Source: Bacteroidia bacterium
GTDB taxonomy: Bacteria; Bacteroidota; Bacteroidia; Bacteroidales; VadinHA17
DNA: 47,151 nucleotides
NCBI GenBank assembly: GCA_026391475.1
Contig: JAPLED010000089.1
Location: 1-47,151 of the forward strand
Reading direction: 5' to 3'
Shown: positions 17,207 to 26,300 of the stretch, piece after piece
Layout of the letters: each line of letters opens with the position of its first letter
Numbering within the stretch: the first letter of the stretch is position 1
Notes under the pieces: model-generated
Seen by the model: the letters and a program-made list of their open reading frames with translations, nothing else
Databases searched by the model: none
What the model was told of the DNA's origin: nothing
Position numbers and translations under genes: made by a program

Positions 17207-17932
17207 ATGAAGAGAGATATTCTGAAAATTGATAAGGAGCTATGCAATGGTTGCGGCCTGTGTGTTCCAAACTGCCACGAGGGTGCGTTACAGGTAATCG
17301 ATGGCAAGGTAAGACTGGTAAGTGAACTTATGTGTGACGGGCTTGGTGCATGTATTGGTCATTGCCCTGAAGGAGCTATTACCATCGAGTCCAGGGAAGC
17401 AGAGCCATACAACGAAACACTCATTATTGAACAGGTACACAGTCACTCTCATCAGAATGGTCATGAAGGAGGCGGATGTCCCGGATCGAGGGCGATGGTC
17501 ATTGAAAAGCCAGGAAAGACAAATGACAATTCTACTTCAGCAGACCAGCCATCGGAACTGAGGCAGTGGCCTGTGCAGATGCATCTGGTAAATCCAAATG
17601 CCCCATATTTCAGAGGTGCTGATCTTTTACTGGCAGCCGACTGTGTGGCATTTTCGATGGGTGGTTTTCATAGTAGTCATCTGAAAGGCAAGTCGTTGGC
17701 AATTGCATGCCCTAAACTGGATCAGGGAACGGATTCGTATGTAGAAAAGCTGACTGCTATGATTGATATATCGAAAGTGAATACTATAACGGTAATGATG
17801 ATGGAAGTTCCATGTTGCGGTGGATTATTACAGATGGTCAGTACAGCGCTGGTTAACGCTTCCAGAAAAGTTCCGGTTAAAAAGATGATCGTTGGAATCA
17901 ACGGAGAAGTACTTCATGAAGATTGGGTGTAG
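17207..17932 (+). CDS. Two-cluster 4Fe-4S ferredoxin-like protein
   Basis: The 241-residue cytoplasmic protein starts with a ferredoxin domain: cluster one CNGCGLCVPNC (Cys at 13, 16, 19, 23) and an atypical second site CDGLGACIGHCPEGAI (CxxxxxCxxxCP). A His/Gly-rich linker follows (about 80-95; HSHSHQNGHEGGGC) that could bind metal. The C-terminal domain (about 115-240) holds further conserved-looking Cys residues (AADCVAF, AIACPKLDQ, EVPCCGG), suggesting an additional metal or redox site. This layout occurs in anaerobes next to hybrid-cluster protein or Crp-type regulators; its exact reaction is unknown. It probably shuttles electrons in a redox-stress response. It is controlled by the palindrome upstream, and its 3' end overlaps the convergent pdxB-like gene by 35 bp. 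Confidence 0.85.
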   Translation: MKRDILKIDKELCNGCGLCVPNCHEGALQVIDGKVRLVSELMCDGLGACIGHCPEGAITIESREAEPYNETLIIEQVHSHSHQNGHEGGGCPGSRAMVIEKPGKTNDNSTSADQPSELRQWPVQMHLVNPNAPYFRGADLLLAADCVAFSMGGFHSSHLKGKSLAIACPKLDQGTDSYVEKLTAMIDISKVNTITVMMMEVPCCGGLLQMVSTALVNASRKVPVKKMIVGINGEVLHEDWV

Positions 17933-19061
17933 AGCTTACAATCTTAAACCCAAGTCCCTCAAGCATTTTCTGAACTTTCTCAGTCTTTCCTTTAAGATTA
18001 ATTCTGTACGAAGTAAACTCCCTCCTCATTGGGTAATCGCCTCTTTGTTTTTCAAAATCCGATGGAGAAAAACGAAATTTTATATCATCCCCGGCTATAT
18101 TATAAGTTTGAAAAACAGCTTCCCTGATTATATCATCATCTGATTTTCCTTTGGCATCAATTATTATTTCCGGTGCAGGAGGTTGCGGCACATTCTCAGG
18201 GTACCAGTTTTTTAACGGAAGATCAAAATATTTGCATAAAGAGTTGACAACCATTGCTGCGCCGTTAGCCTTGCCGTCAGTCGAATACCCTGCAATATGT
18301 GGAGTTGCGATAAACGCTTTTGCCATAAGTTCAAGATCAATATCCGGTTCATTCTCCCAAACATCTAAAACAGCGCCACCCAGTTTCCCTGAGCCCAGTG
18401 CTTGCTTAAGAGCTGCCGTATCGGTCACTTCACCCCGTGAAGAATTGAAAAACCAGGCACCCTTTTTCATCTTTTTGAAACTCTTTTCATTAAAAAGATG
18501 ATGAGTGCTATCTTCTCCAACCACATTAAGCGGTATGTGAACCGTCACAATATCAGATTCATGTAAAATTGTCCCAAGGTTGACAAAATTCTTTTCACCC
18601 TCCTGTCTGGCCCGGGGAGGATCGTTCAGAAGAACATTCATCCCTAATAATCTTGCTAACTTTTCAACCTTTGAACCGACATTGCCGACACCTATAATTC
18701 CAATTGTTTTGTCTATCAGGTTAAACCGGAATTCGGAGGCCATCTTCAGCAAGGCTCCAGCAATATATTGCTGAACCGATGATGAATTACAGCCTGGAGC
18801 ATTAGCCCATTTTATATTATGCTTCTCGCAATATTGTGTATCAATATGGTCGAATCCGATTGTTGCAGTACCGATGAAACTTACCTGTGTCCCATTCAGA
18901 AGATCGTCAGTGCATTTAGTCCGTGTGCGGATTAATAACGCATCAGCATTCATTGCGGCATCTCTTGTAATCTGCTTCCCCGGAAGATAGGTAACATCTG
19001 CATAAGGCTCCAAAATTCCTTTCAGAAATGGAATTTTATCATCGGCAATAATTCTGATCAT
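17898..19061 (-). CDS. pdxB: 4-phosphoerythronate dehydrogenase-like (D-2-hydroxyacid dehydrogenase)
   Basis: The 387-residue enzyme has the D-2-hydroxyacid dehydrogenase fold: catalytic segment GTATIGFDHID, the NAD motif IGVGNVGSKV (about 119-128), the catalytic Arg in FNSSRGEV, Glu in DVWENEPD and His in TPHIAGYS. A C-terminal extension of about 110 residues matches the dimerisation domain specific to PdxB and not to SerA, which would instead carry an ACT domain. PdxB oxidises 4-phosphoerythronate in vitamin B6 (pyridoxal phosphate) synthesis. The end of the gene overlaps the ferredoxin gene tail-to-tail for 35 bp. The assignment to pdxB is good but rests on the C-terminal domain. Confidence 0.85.
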   Translation of the reverse strand: MIRIIADDKIPFLKGILEPYADVTYLPGKQITRDAAMNADALLIRTRTKCTDDLLNGTQVSFIGTATIGFDHIDTQYCEKHNIKWANAPGCNSSSVQQYIAGALLKMASEFRFNLIDKTIGIIGVGNVGSKVEKLARLLGMNVLLNDPPRARQEGEKNFVNLGTILHESDIVTVHIPLNVVGEDSTHHLFNEKSFKKMKKGAWFFNSSRGEVTDTAALKQALGSGKLGGAVLDVWENEPDIDLELMAKAFIATPHIAGYSTDGKANGAAMVVNSLCKYFDLPLKNWYPENVPQPPAPEIIIDAKGKSDDDIIREAVFQTYNIAGDDIKFRFSPSDFEKQRGDYPMRREFTSYRINLKGKTEKVQKMLEGLGFKIVSSTPNLHEVLLR

Positions 19062-19153
19062 CTCTATTTCAATTTCCCCGGAAAGTTACAAATTAATATT
19101 TGTTGAATATCAGGCAAATAACAGAACCCCCTTTAGAAGGCAGTGGGTGAAAT

Positions 19154-19562
19154 TTACTCGATAATTGTCATTTCCTTAAGTAAATATCCTGCACCGGCAA
19201 ACTTGTCTATTATAAAGAGTGCATATCTTATATCGAGACTAATGTTCCGGCTCTGATATTTCAGGATTGTCCTTTTCCATTATCCCTTTCAGTGTTGTAT
19301 AGTGAGTATAATAGACTGCATCTTTTGAAACGTACCCTTTAACTGTTCCATAGGTAATGCGCAATGTTGAATTGGCATCAGGATAGAAAACTCTCTCTTT
19401 ATCAAACTCCATCTGAGCTGTCATATAATCCTTATTAAGCTTTTGAATCTCATCGTTAATCCGGCCCAATTCAGGTCTGACATTAACGGACAGAAAGTCG
19501 CTTACGTTTATTGAAAGAAGGTAGAAAGGATCTTTATTCAATTTAGCAATAGTTGCCGTCAT
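19154..19562 (-). pseudogene. Remnant of an S46 dipeptidyl-peptidase (DPP7/DPP11 type)
   Basis: The 107-residue frame from 19562 to 19239 carries internal S46 sequence ([34 protein letters not shown]). After its stop, a second frame (about 19245-19154) gives [20 protein letters not shown], the typical S46 C-terminus. The segment that should lie between them, including the GNSGSPV catalytic Ser motif, is missing. The N-terminal half with the catalytic His and Asp is missing too. Only about 130 of some 720 residues remain. The first frame starts with ATG overlapping the Maf stop (ATGA), so it may still be translated, but it cannot be active. Confidence 0.85.
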
Positions 19563-20149
19563 TTTAAAATAAAACTTTGAAGTTCTTTGTAAAGTCTCTG
19601 TACGGGCAACCCAACAACATTGAAATATGATCCCTCAATATTGCTGCAGGCGGCAATGCCTATCCACTCCTGTATGCCGTATGCGCCTGCTTTATCATAT
19701 GGTTTGTATTTATCAACATAAAAATTCATCTCTTCCCCCGAAAGAGTATCGAAAGTAACTTTTGTTGAGACAGAAAATGTTTTTTCCTTAAAAGAGGAAA
19801 ACAAACACACTCCGGTAATTACTTCATGTGTGTTGCCGGAAATTTCTTTGAGAATGCGGATTGCATCTTCAGAATTCAGAGGTTTGCCAAGCACCTTGTT
19901 GTTACACCATACAATCGTATCTGCTGTAATAACAATCTCATTTTCTGATATTTCGTTTTTAAAAGAGACCGCCTTTTCGTGTGCAACATATTTAGCAATC
20001 TCCTCACCACCAAGGCTTTCCGGAAATGTTTCAGTATAATCCTTAATTACAACATCAAATTTAAGACCCAGGTCCCGGAGCAGTTGCTGTCTTCTGGGTG
20101 ATCGTGAAGCAAGGATTATCCTATAGCTATTCAGGTTATCAATTATCAT
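19559..20149 (-). CDS. maf: Maf family nucleoside triphosphate pyrophosphatase
   Basis: The 196-residue protein shows the Maf signature IILASRSPRRQQLL near residue 11, the catalytic ADTIVW region and the C-terminal GAYGIQEW, SYFNVVGLPV. Maf enzymes hydrolyse non-canonical or dTTP/UTP-type nucleotides to monophosphates in the cytoplasm (house-cleaning). Substrate subtype is probably dTTP/UTP (YhdE-like) from SPRRQ and GIQ, which is an inference. It is the third intact gene of a tightly packed Bacteroidota cluster (DUF2520, KdsC-like, UbiA, maf) with 2-3 bp spacings. Confidence 0.9.
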   Translation of the reverse strand: MIIDNLNSYRIILASRSPRRQQLLRDLGLKFDVVIKDYTETFPESLGGEEIAKYVAHEKAVSFKNEISENEIVITADTIVWCNNKVLGKPLNSEDAIRILKEISGNTHEVITGVCLFSSFKEKTFSVSTKVTFDTLSGEEMNFYVDKYKPYDKAGAYGIQEWIGIAACSNIEGSYFNVVGLPVQRLYKELQSFILK

Positions 20150-20151
20150 CG

Positions 20152-21135
20152 TCAGAAGAGGTTCCAGGTAAGTATTACTTTTACCACAACAGAGTAAAGT
20201 ATACCGGTAAGCATTACTATTTTCATGATACTGCTTGCACTGTGAAGCTGTTTCCTGTCACGGCTGATAACCACATTATAAATGACATATAAAAGAGGCA
20301 AAACGATTGCAGCAGATATGTAAATAAGTGTTATAGTATCATTAATAAAAAAGTACCATATAAGATATAGCAGAGCAACAGTAATAATTATGAGGCTTAC
20401 TGAAACTACCTTGGCAGAAAGTACTCCGAAAACTACCGCGACAGTATTTCTTCCGTAAGCAACATCCCCTTCAAAGTCTTCAGTGTCCTTGATTATTTCG
20501 CGTGTAAGAGTAGTCAGAAAAACAAAAAGAGCAAATCCCCCAACCCAGTAGAAAATAAAATTTATTTTTGGAAGAGATATTGCATTTATTGTGTAATACT
20601 TATATAAAGCAGGCCATTCATAAAAAACAACGAGAAGAGGAACCATTGCTGTCAGAATAGCAACAATTATATTGCCGATCAGGAACTGTCTTTTATAGCT
20701 AACTGAATAAAAATAGAGTAAACCGGAGACGATCAGAAAGAGAATTCCCAAATATATATAACCGGCTTTCCATGAAATATAGAAACCGGCAGAAACACCG
20801 GCGATATTAAAAATATTATGCCACATCATGGCCTGGCGTCTCGGGATTTTTGTGCCAACAATTACCTTCCCTTTGTTTATCAGGTCTGCTTTTATATCGA
20901 AATAATCATTAATTACGTAACCACCTGCAGTAATAAAGACAGTGGAGGCAACGAGTAATAAAAAGTCATACCATGGAAACTGAAGTACCATTGGAATTAC
21001 TTCTCCCGTACCCTTAAGAAGTATAACACCAATTTTGCTGATGACCGGCTCAAGAACCGCATATCTCATTAGCACCATAGTAAGGATAACTATGAGAAGA
21101 TTTTGCCATCTGATCAGATTAAGAAATGCCTTCAT
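20152..21135 (-). CDS. UbiA-family prenyltransferase (geranylgeranylglycerol-phosphate type)
   Basis: This 327-residue integral membrane protein has about eight or nine hydrophobic helices. The first aspartate motif is NDYFDIKADLIN (about 92-103) and the second is DTEDFEGDVAYGRNT (about 216-230), both needed for Mg-pyrophosphate binding in UbiA enzymes. The Bacteroidota members of this cluster are annotated as geranylgeranylglycerol-phosphate geranylgeranyltransferases, but the true acceptor (a lipid, quinone or haem precursor) is not certain from sequence. It sits 2 bp before maf and 3 bp after the KdsC-like gene. Confidence 0.82.
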   Translation of the reverse strand: MKAFLNLIRWQNLLIVILTMVLMRYAVLEPVISKIGVILLKGTGEVIPMVLQFPWYDFLLLVASTVFITAGGYVINDYFDIKADLINKGKVIVGTKIPRRQAMMWHNIFNIAGVSAGFYISWKAGYIYLGILFLIVSGLLYFYSVSYKRQFLIGNIIVAILTAMVPLLVVFYEWPALYKYYTINAISLPKINFIFYWVGGFALFVFLTTLTREIIKDTEDFEGDVAYGRNTVAVVFGVLSAKVVSVSLIIITVALLYLIWYFFINDTITLIYISAAIVLPLLYVIYNVVISRDRKQLHSASSIMKIVMLTGILYSVVVKVILTWNLF

Positions 21136-21138
21136 TTT

Positions 21139-21660
21139 TCACCATGTAAATGCATCGGAATCCATCCAATTGTTATGTAGTCTCAATACTTGTTCAATAA
21201 CATCCCTTACACAACCTTCCCCTCCCTTCTTATCAGAAATATAAGCAGCGACCTTTTTTATCACGCTGTCAGCATCGGAGGGGCAGGCTGCAACACCGGC
21301 CTCTTTCATCACCTCAAAATCAGGGATATCGTCACCCATGAATAAAACGTCAGATTTATTAATGTTGTGTTTTTTAAGAAAAATATTAAAATGGTCCAGC
21401 TTAGCGCGACTGTTGAGGTAAATATCCGTTACGCCAAGTAACTTGAGTCTCTTTTGATATTCTTTTGAGCTGCTTCCCGAAATAACACCAATATAATAGC
21501 CCTTCTTAACTGCAAGCTGCATGGCATAGCCGTCGCGAAGGTTAACAGTTCTGTTTGGCACACCAAAAGAATTCAGGCTGATTGTTTGCATCGACAATAC
21601 TCCATCGATATCAAATATAAATGCTTTAACTCTTACAAGGTCTTCCTTAAAATTAGCCAT
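21139..21660 (-). CDS. KdsC-like HAD phosphatase
   Basis: The 173-residue protein is a cap-less C0 HAD phosphatase of the KDO-8-phosphate phosphatase type. Motif I is FDIDGVLS (Asp nucleophile and acid), motif II VISGSSSKEY, motif III the Lys in RAKLDHF, and motif IV MGDDIPDFEVM. The length equals that of KdsC, and proteins of this family act as tetramers on 3-deoxy-D-manno-octulosonate 8-phosphate in LPS core synthesis. Its partner genes (kdsA, kdsB) are not in the window. The expected TDG after DGVL is replaced by SMQ, so the substrate assignment is moderate. Confidence 0.8.
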   Translation of the reverse strand: MANFKEDLVRVKAFIFDIDGVLSMQTISLNSFGVPNRTVNLRDGYAMQLAVKKGYYIGVISGSSSKEYQKRLKLLGVTDIYLNSRAKLDHFNIFLKKHNINKSDVLFMGDDIPDFEVMKEAGVAACPSDADSVIKKVAAYISDKKGGEGCVRDVIEQVLRLHNNWMDSDAFTW

Positions 21661-21663
21661 TCA

Positions 21664-22446
21664 TCACGATTTTTTATAGTATTTAATTATTGACCGGGTC
21701 ATCTCACTATATATCCTCTGCAATTCAGGCGAGAAAGATAGTAATTCCAAATGTTTTTCGATCGTATTCTGATCATTTCGTACAGCAGGTCCTGTCTGGG
21801 AGTTTTCAGGTCCGGTATCCATCGCTTTTGAAATAGTCTCTTTTATCAATGGTCCAAGCACTTCGAAGGAAAAACCTGCATTGAAGGCTACCTCCTTACC
21901 CACAGTAAGCATATGATTTGTAAAATTACAGACAAATACAGCAGCAAGATGAAGCATCCTTCTATGTTCAGTATCAACAAAATGAACTTTACCTCCAATT
22001 AATCCTGCCATATTTTCTAAAATTACAGATGATTTTTTATCTGATGATTCAAGTAAAAAAGGGAAATCTTTAAAAACGACTTTTCTTTCTTTTGAAAAGG
22101 TTTGTAGCGGATAAAAAATACCCTTTTGTTTTATCTTTTCAGGAAAAACATCAAGGCCAATACTGCCCGCTGTATGGGCAACTAAAGTTTCGGGCCGGCA
22201 TCTTATATTATCCAGAACACTTTTCAGCCTGTGGTCTGGAACTGCAACAATTATTACATCAGTGGAATCGGGAAATATAAGATCCGGTGACCATGATGCT
22301 TTACACGAATCAGCAAGTAACCGGCCGTTTTTTTCTGATTCTGAAACTATCAGATCAATCCTGAAGCCTGCATGATACAACTCTTTGCATAAAGCGCCTG
22401 CTACTCTTCCTGCTCCTGCAAAAGATATGTTGTATTGAATCATCAC
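21664..22446 (-). CDS. Rossmann-like, DUF2520 domain protein
   Basis: The 260-residue protein has an N-terminal Rossmann domain (about 1-125; ISFAGAGRVAGAL, VIIVAVPDHRL, HTAGSIGLDVF) and an all-helical C-terminal DUF2520 domain (about 130-255). It resembles the ProC/6-phosphogluconate-dehydrogenase superfamily of NAD(P) oxidoreductases, but the family has no established reaction. It heads the cluster with the KdsC-like phosphatase (3 bp), UbiA and maf. I do not assign it as pyrroline-5-carboxylate reductase. Confidence 0.85.
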   Translation of the reverse strand: MMIQYNISFAGAGRVAGALCKELYHAGFRIDLIVSESEKNGRLLADSCKASWSPDLIFPDSTDVIIVAVPDHRLKSVLDNIRCRPETLVAHTAGSIGLDVFPEKIKQKGIFYPLQTFSKERKVVFKDFPFLLESSDKKSSVILENMAGLIGGKVHFVDTEHRRMLHLAAVFVCNFTNHMLTVGKEVAFNAGFSFEVLGPLIKETISKAMDTGPENSQTGPAVRNDQNTIEKHLELLSFSPELQRIYSEMTRSIIKYYKKS

Positions 22447-22549
22447 TGAATTTTTCTGAAATATACAAAATTGTCAGGATAATAAATAACCGGAAAAAGG
22501 AAAGTACAACTTAACTTATGGGAGAAATCTGGTTTGGGAAAGGCCAGAA

Positions 22550-22951
22550 TTATTTCTTTCCGTAAAGATTTACTGTGACGTCAGTAACCTGGATCATATA
22601 GACCTTATAATAGGTCTGGTAAGAATAATTACTGGTCTGGTAGAGATAATTACATTCCCAGTAAACATGGCCCGATACAAGAAGTATATCGCCTGATTTA
22701 TAGTCTGTAAATTTTGGGAACATCTCGCCAGGATTGCAGAAATTGTATGTTGCATAAGGGTTATCTAATGGTGTGAATGTGATACTTGTTCCTGTTTCAT
22801 TGTAATATACTGTTGCCTGCGTATTAGTAAGTGTAAAGAGAATATCTTTCCCGCAACCGCATTTTGCCTGCTTTCTGCAACCTGAATAGGAGAAAACGGG
22901 TGCCAATATTATCAATACTACAAGAATTTTCCTTATTATCTGACCTCTCAT
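22550..22951 (-). CDS. Small Cys-rich hypothetical lipoprotein
   Basis: The 133-residue product has an SPII signal with lipobox SYSGC (Cys24). The mature N-terminus is unusually Cys-rich (CRKQAKCGCGKD), giving three more Cys within nine residues; two further Cys appear in YNFCNPG and YWECNY. The rest is Tyr-rich and beta-like. I do not recognise the family. An exact -7 box (TAACTTTG, 22990-22997 minus) lies upstream, so it is probably transcribed separately from the DUF3467 gene. Confidence 0.65.
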   Translation of the reverse strand: MRGQIIRKILVVLIILAPVFSYSGCRKQAKCGCGKDILFTLTNTQATVYYNETGTSITFTPLDNPYATYNFCNPGEMFPKFTDYKSGDILLVSGHVYWECNYLYQTSNYSYQTYYKVYMIQVTDVTVNLYGKK

Positions 22952-22989
22952 TTAAGAATTATCTAACAGGGTTACAAACTAATAACGGA

Positions 22990-22997
22990 CAAAGTTA
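22990..22997 (-). promoter_or_regulatory. -7 box before the small lipoprotein gene
   Basis: TAACTTTG on the minus strand matches TAnnTTTG exactly, about 39 nt upstream of the ATG at 22951 and just after the DUF3467 stop. No TTTG occurs at the -33 spacing. Confidence 0.4.
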
Positions 22998-23006
22998 ATT
23001 TTTATT

Positions 23007-23324
23007 TCATGCCTGGGCAGTAGGTCCACCGAAACTTAATGGTATTGCAGGTCCCGACCCTTTCACTTCTTTAATTGTTCCGTGAACAGATTCATACTTG
23101 GCAATATTATCCTGAAGTGCTGCAACAAGTCTTTTTGCATGTTCAGGAGTAAGTATTATCCTTGATTTAACCTGTGCCTTTGGTATCCCGGGCATTATTC
23201 TTACAAAGTCGATAACGAATTCAGATGCTGAATGGGTTATAACCGCAAGGTTCGAATAAGTTCCCTGAGCAACTTCTTCATTCAGTTCAATACTGATCTG
23301 TGTCGGGTTTTTGGGATCTGTCAT
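23007..23324 (-). CDS. DUF3467 domain protein
   Basis: The 105-residue protein matches the short DUF3467 family: an N-terminal QISIELNEEVAQGTYSNLAVITHS strand pair, FVIDFVRIMPGIPKAQVKSRIILTPEHAKRL, and a helix ending in a low-complexity tail. The ATG at 23324 lies 16 nt after the rpoC stop; the longer reading from 23393 would overlap rpoC and is rejected. The family is found directly downstream of rpoC in many Bacteroidota, so it is probably co-transcribed with RNA polymerase genes. Function unknown. Confidence 0.88.
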   Translation of the reverse strand: MTDPKNPTQISIELNEEVAQGTYSNLAVITHSASEFVIDFVRIMPGIPKAQVKSRIILTPEHAKRLVAALQDNIAKYESVHGTIKEVKGSGPAIPLSFGGPTAQA

Positions 23325-23340
23325 TGCCTTATAATTAATC

Positions 23341-26300
23341 CTATTTTTTTGGTTCGGTTTCAGTTTCCTGTTCGATGCCAACAAGGTTTTCATACTCCTC
23401 GAGTGAACCGACTATAATGCCATTGTACTGGCGCTGTCCAGTTCCTGCAGGAATAAGGTGGCCGACAATAACATTTTCTTTCAGTCCTTCAAGTCTGTCA
23501 ATCTTGCCTAGAATCGCAGCTTCGTTCAGTACTTTAGTGGTTTCCTGGAAAGAAGCAGCTGAGAAGAAACTATTGGTTTGAAGTGCTGCTCTTGTAATAC
23601 CCTGCAACACCTGGCTTGAAGTTGCAGGAATAGCATCTCTCGCTTCAACAATCTTCAGGTCGCGACGCTTCAGAACAGAATTGTCATCTCTGAGTTTACG
23701 GGCTGATATAATCATACCTGGCCGCAAAGTTTGTGAATCGCCACCCTCAATAATCACTTTTTTTCCATAAATCCAGTCATTTTCATCCATGAAATCCAGT
23801 TTATCAACAACCTGTCTTTCAAGGAATTTCGTATCACCCGGATCAACAATCTCTACCTTGCGCATCATCTGGCGGACAATAATTTCAAAGTGTTTATCAT
23901 TTATCTTAACTCCCTGTAAACGATAAACTTCCTGAATCTCATTAACAATATATTCCTGAACCTTTGTTGGCCCTTTAATCGCAAGTATATCGGATGGAGT
24001 AATTGCACCATCTGAAAGTGGAATACCTGCCTTTACATAATCATTTTCCTGTACAAGGATCTGTTTTGAGAGTGGTACAAGGTATTTTTTTGTCTCATCA
24101 GTTTTTGACTTGATTGAAATTTCCCTATTACCTCTTTTTATCTTTCCGAATGTTACTTCACCGTCGATCTCCGATACTATGGCCGGGTTTGATGGATTAC
24201 GTGCTTCAAATAATTCAGTAACACGTGGAAGACCACCGGTTATATCGCCCGATTTTCCAACTGCCCGTGGTATTTTGGCAAGCACTTCACCGGCCTCTGC
24301 CATCTTATTGGTATCAACAACAAGGTGAGAACCTACAGGAAGGTTATATACTCTTAGTTCTTCATCTTTCGGTGATAAGATTTTTATCGCCGGGTTCTTT
24401 GTTTTGTCCCTGCTCTCAATAATAACTTTCTCCTTAAATCCGGTTTGTTCATCAGACTCTTCACGGAATGTAATACCTTCAATCAGAAAATCATATCCGA
24501 TCTTTCCTGCCATTTCAGAAATAATAACAGCATTAAAAGGATCCCATTCGCAGATAAGTTTACCCTTTTCAATCTCCTGTCCTGGCTTAATATAAAGTTT
24601 TGAGCCATAAGGAATTGTATGTGTTGTGAGAGCAATACCGGTTTTCTTGTCAACTATCCTTAATTCTGCAAGACGTCCGATAACTATATCAATTTCACCT
24701 TTTTCAATATCTTTTTTAGGAACTGTTCTGATCTCCTCAATTTCAGCTATACCACCGTAACGTGCAACAAGCCTCGACTCAGTAGTAATGTTCGATGCAG
24801 TACCTCCAACGTGGAATGTACGAAGAGTCAGCTGAGTACCGGGTTCACCAATACTCTGAGCGGCAATAACTCCGACTGCTTCACCCTTCTGAACCATACG
24901 CCCGTTAGCCAGGTTACGACCATAACATTTTGCACATACTCCTTTTTTGGACTCGCACGTTAGGACAGAACGGATCTCAACCTGCTCAATAGGAGAATCT
25001 TCAATTTTCCTGGCAAGATCTTCAGTAAGTTCCCGCCCTGATTCAACAATCAGTTCGCCGGTAAGGGGGTGGTACACATTATGAACAGTTGTACGGCCGA
25101 GAATTCTTTCGTACAGAGATTCAACTACTTCCTCATTCTTCTTGATTGCAGTAGCAACCAATCCTCTCAGGGTACCACAGTCTTCCTCATTAATGATGAC
25201 ATCCTGTGAAACGTCAACAAGACGACGAGTCAGATAACCTGCGTCTGCTGTTTTTAAAGCGGTATCGGCAAGACCTTTACGTGCACCGTGGGTTGAAATG
25301 AAGTATTCAAGAACCGACAATCCTTCTTTAAAGTTAGACAGAATCGGGTTTTCAATGATCTCGGAACCTGATGAACCTGATTTCTGAGGCTTAGCCATAA
25401 GACCCCTCATACCTGAAAGCTGACGTATCTGTTCCTTTGAACCCCTTGCACCTGAATCAAGCATCATGTAAACAGAATTGAACCCCTGCTTATCATTTGA
25501 AAGCTGCTTCATCAGTGTTTGTGTAAGCCTTGCATTAACATGTGTCCAGATATCAATTATCTGATTATATCGTTCGTTATTGGTAATGAATCCCATACTA
25601 TAGTTACTCAGCACCTCTTCAACCTGTTCATATCCCTCAGTGACGAATTTTGTCTTTTCATCAGGTATGATAACATCATCAAGGTTAAATGACAAACCGC
25701 CTTTAAATGCGGAATAGAATCCGAGGTTTTTAATCGCATCGAGGAAATCAGCAGTTTTTGCAGTTCCGGCAAGTTTAAGAACCCGCCCGATTATATCTCT
25801 TAATGATTTTTTTGTTAAAATCTCATTGATGAAACCAACCTCCCGGGGAACATATTGATTAAAGATAACTCTTCCAACGGTTGTCTCAACCAGGTGGTTA
25901 ACGAACTCTCCATCAACCCTGTCGTCAACTTTAACTTTAATAACAGCGTGAAGATCAATCTGTCCTTCGTTATATGCAATGTTAACCTCCTGTGGCGAGT
26001 AGAAAATAAGTCCTTCTCCTCTAACCTTCTCGGTTTCAGTGCTTTTCCTTCCTTTTGTAATATAATAAAGACCAAGAACCATGTCCTGCGACGGAACAGT
26101 TATGGGGGCACCGTTAGCAGGGTTTAGAATATTGTGTGAAGCGAGCATGAGCATCTGAGCCTCCAGAACTGCACCATTGCCAAGTGGAAGATGAACAGCC
26201 ATCTGGTCACCATCGAAGTCAGCGTTAAAAGCAGTACAAACAAGTGGATGGAGCTGGATAGCTTTTCCTTCAATTAGTTTTGGTTGAAAAGCCTGAATAC

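Noticed and set aside
21664-22446. DUF2520 protein as the missing proC partner of hypD
   Set aside because: It shares only the Rossmann superfamily; it carries DUF2520, sits in an unrelated conserved cluster and is 13 kb from hypD.
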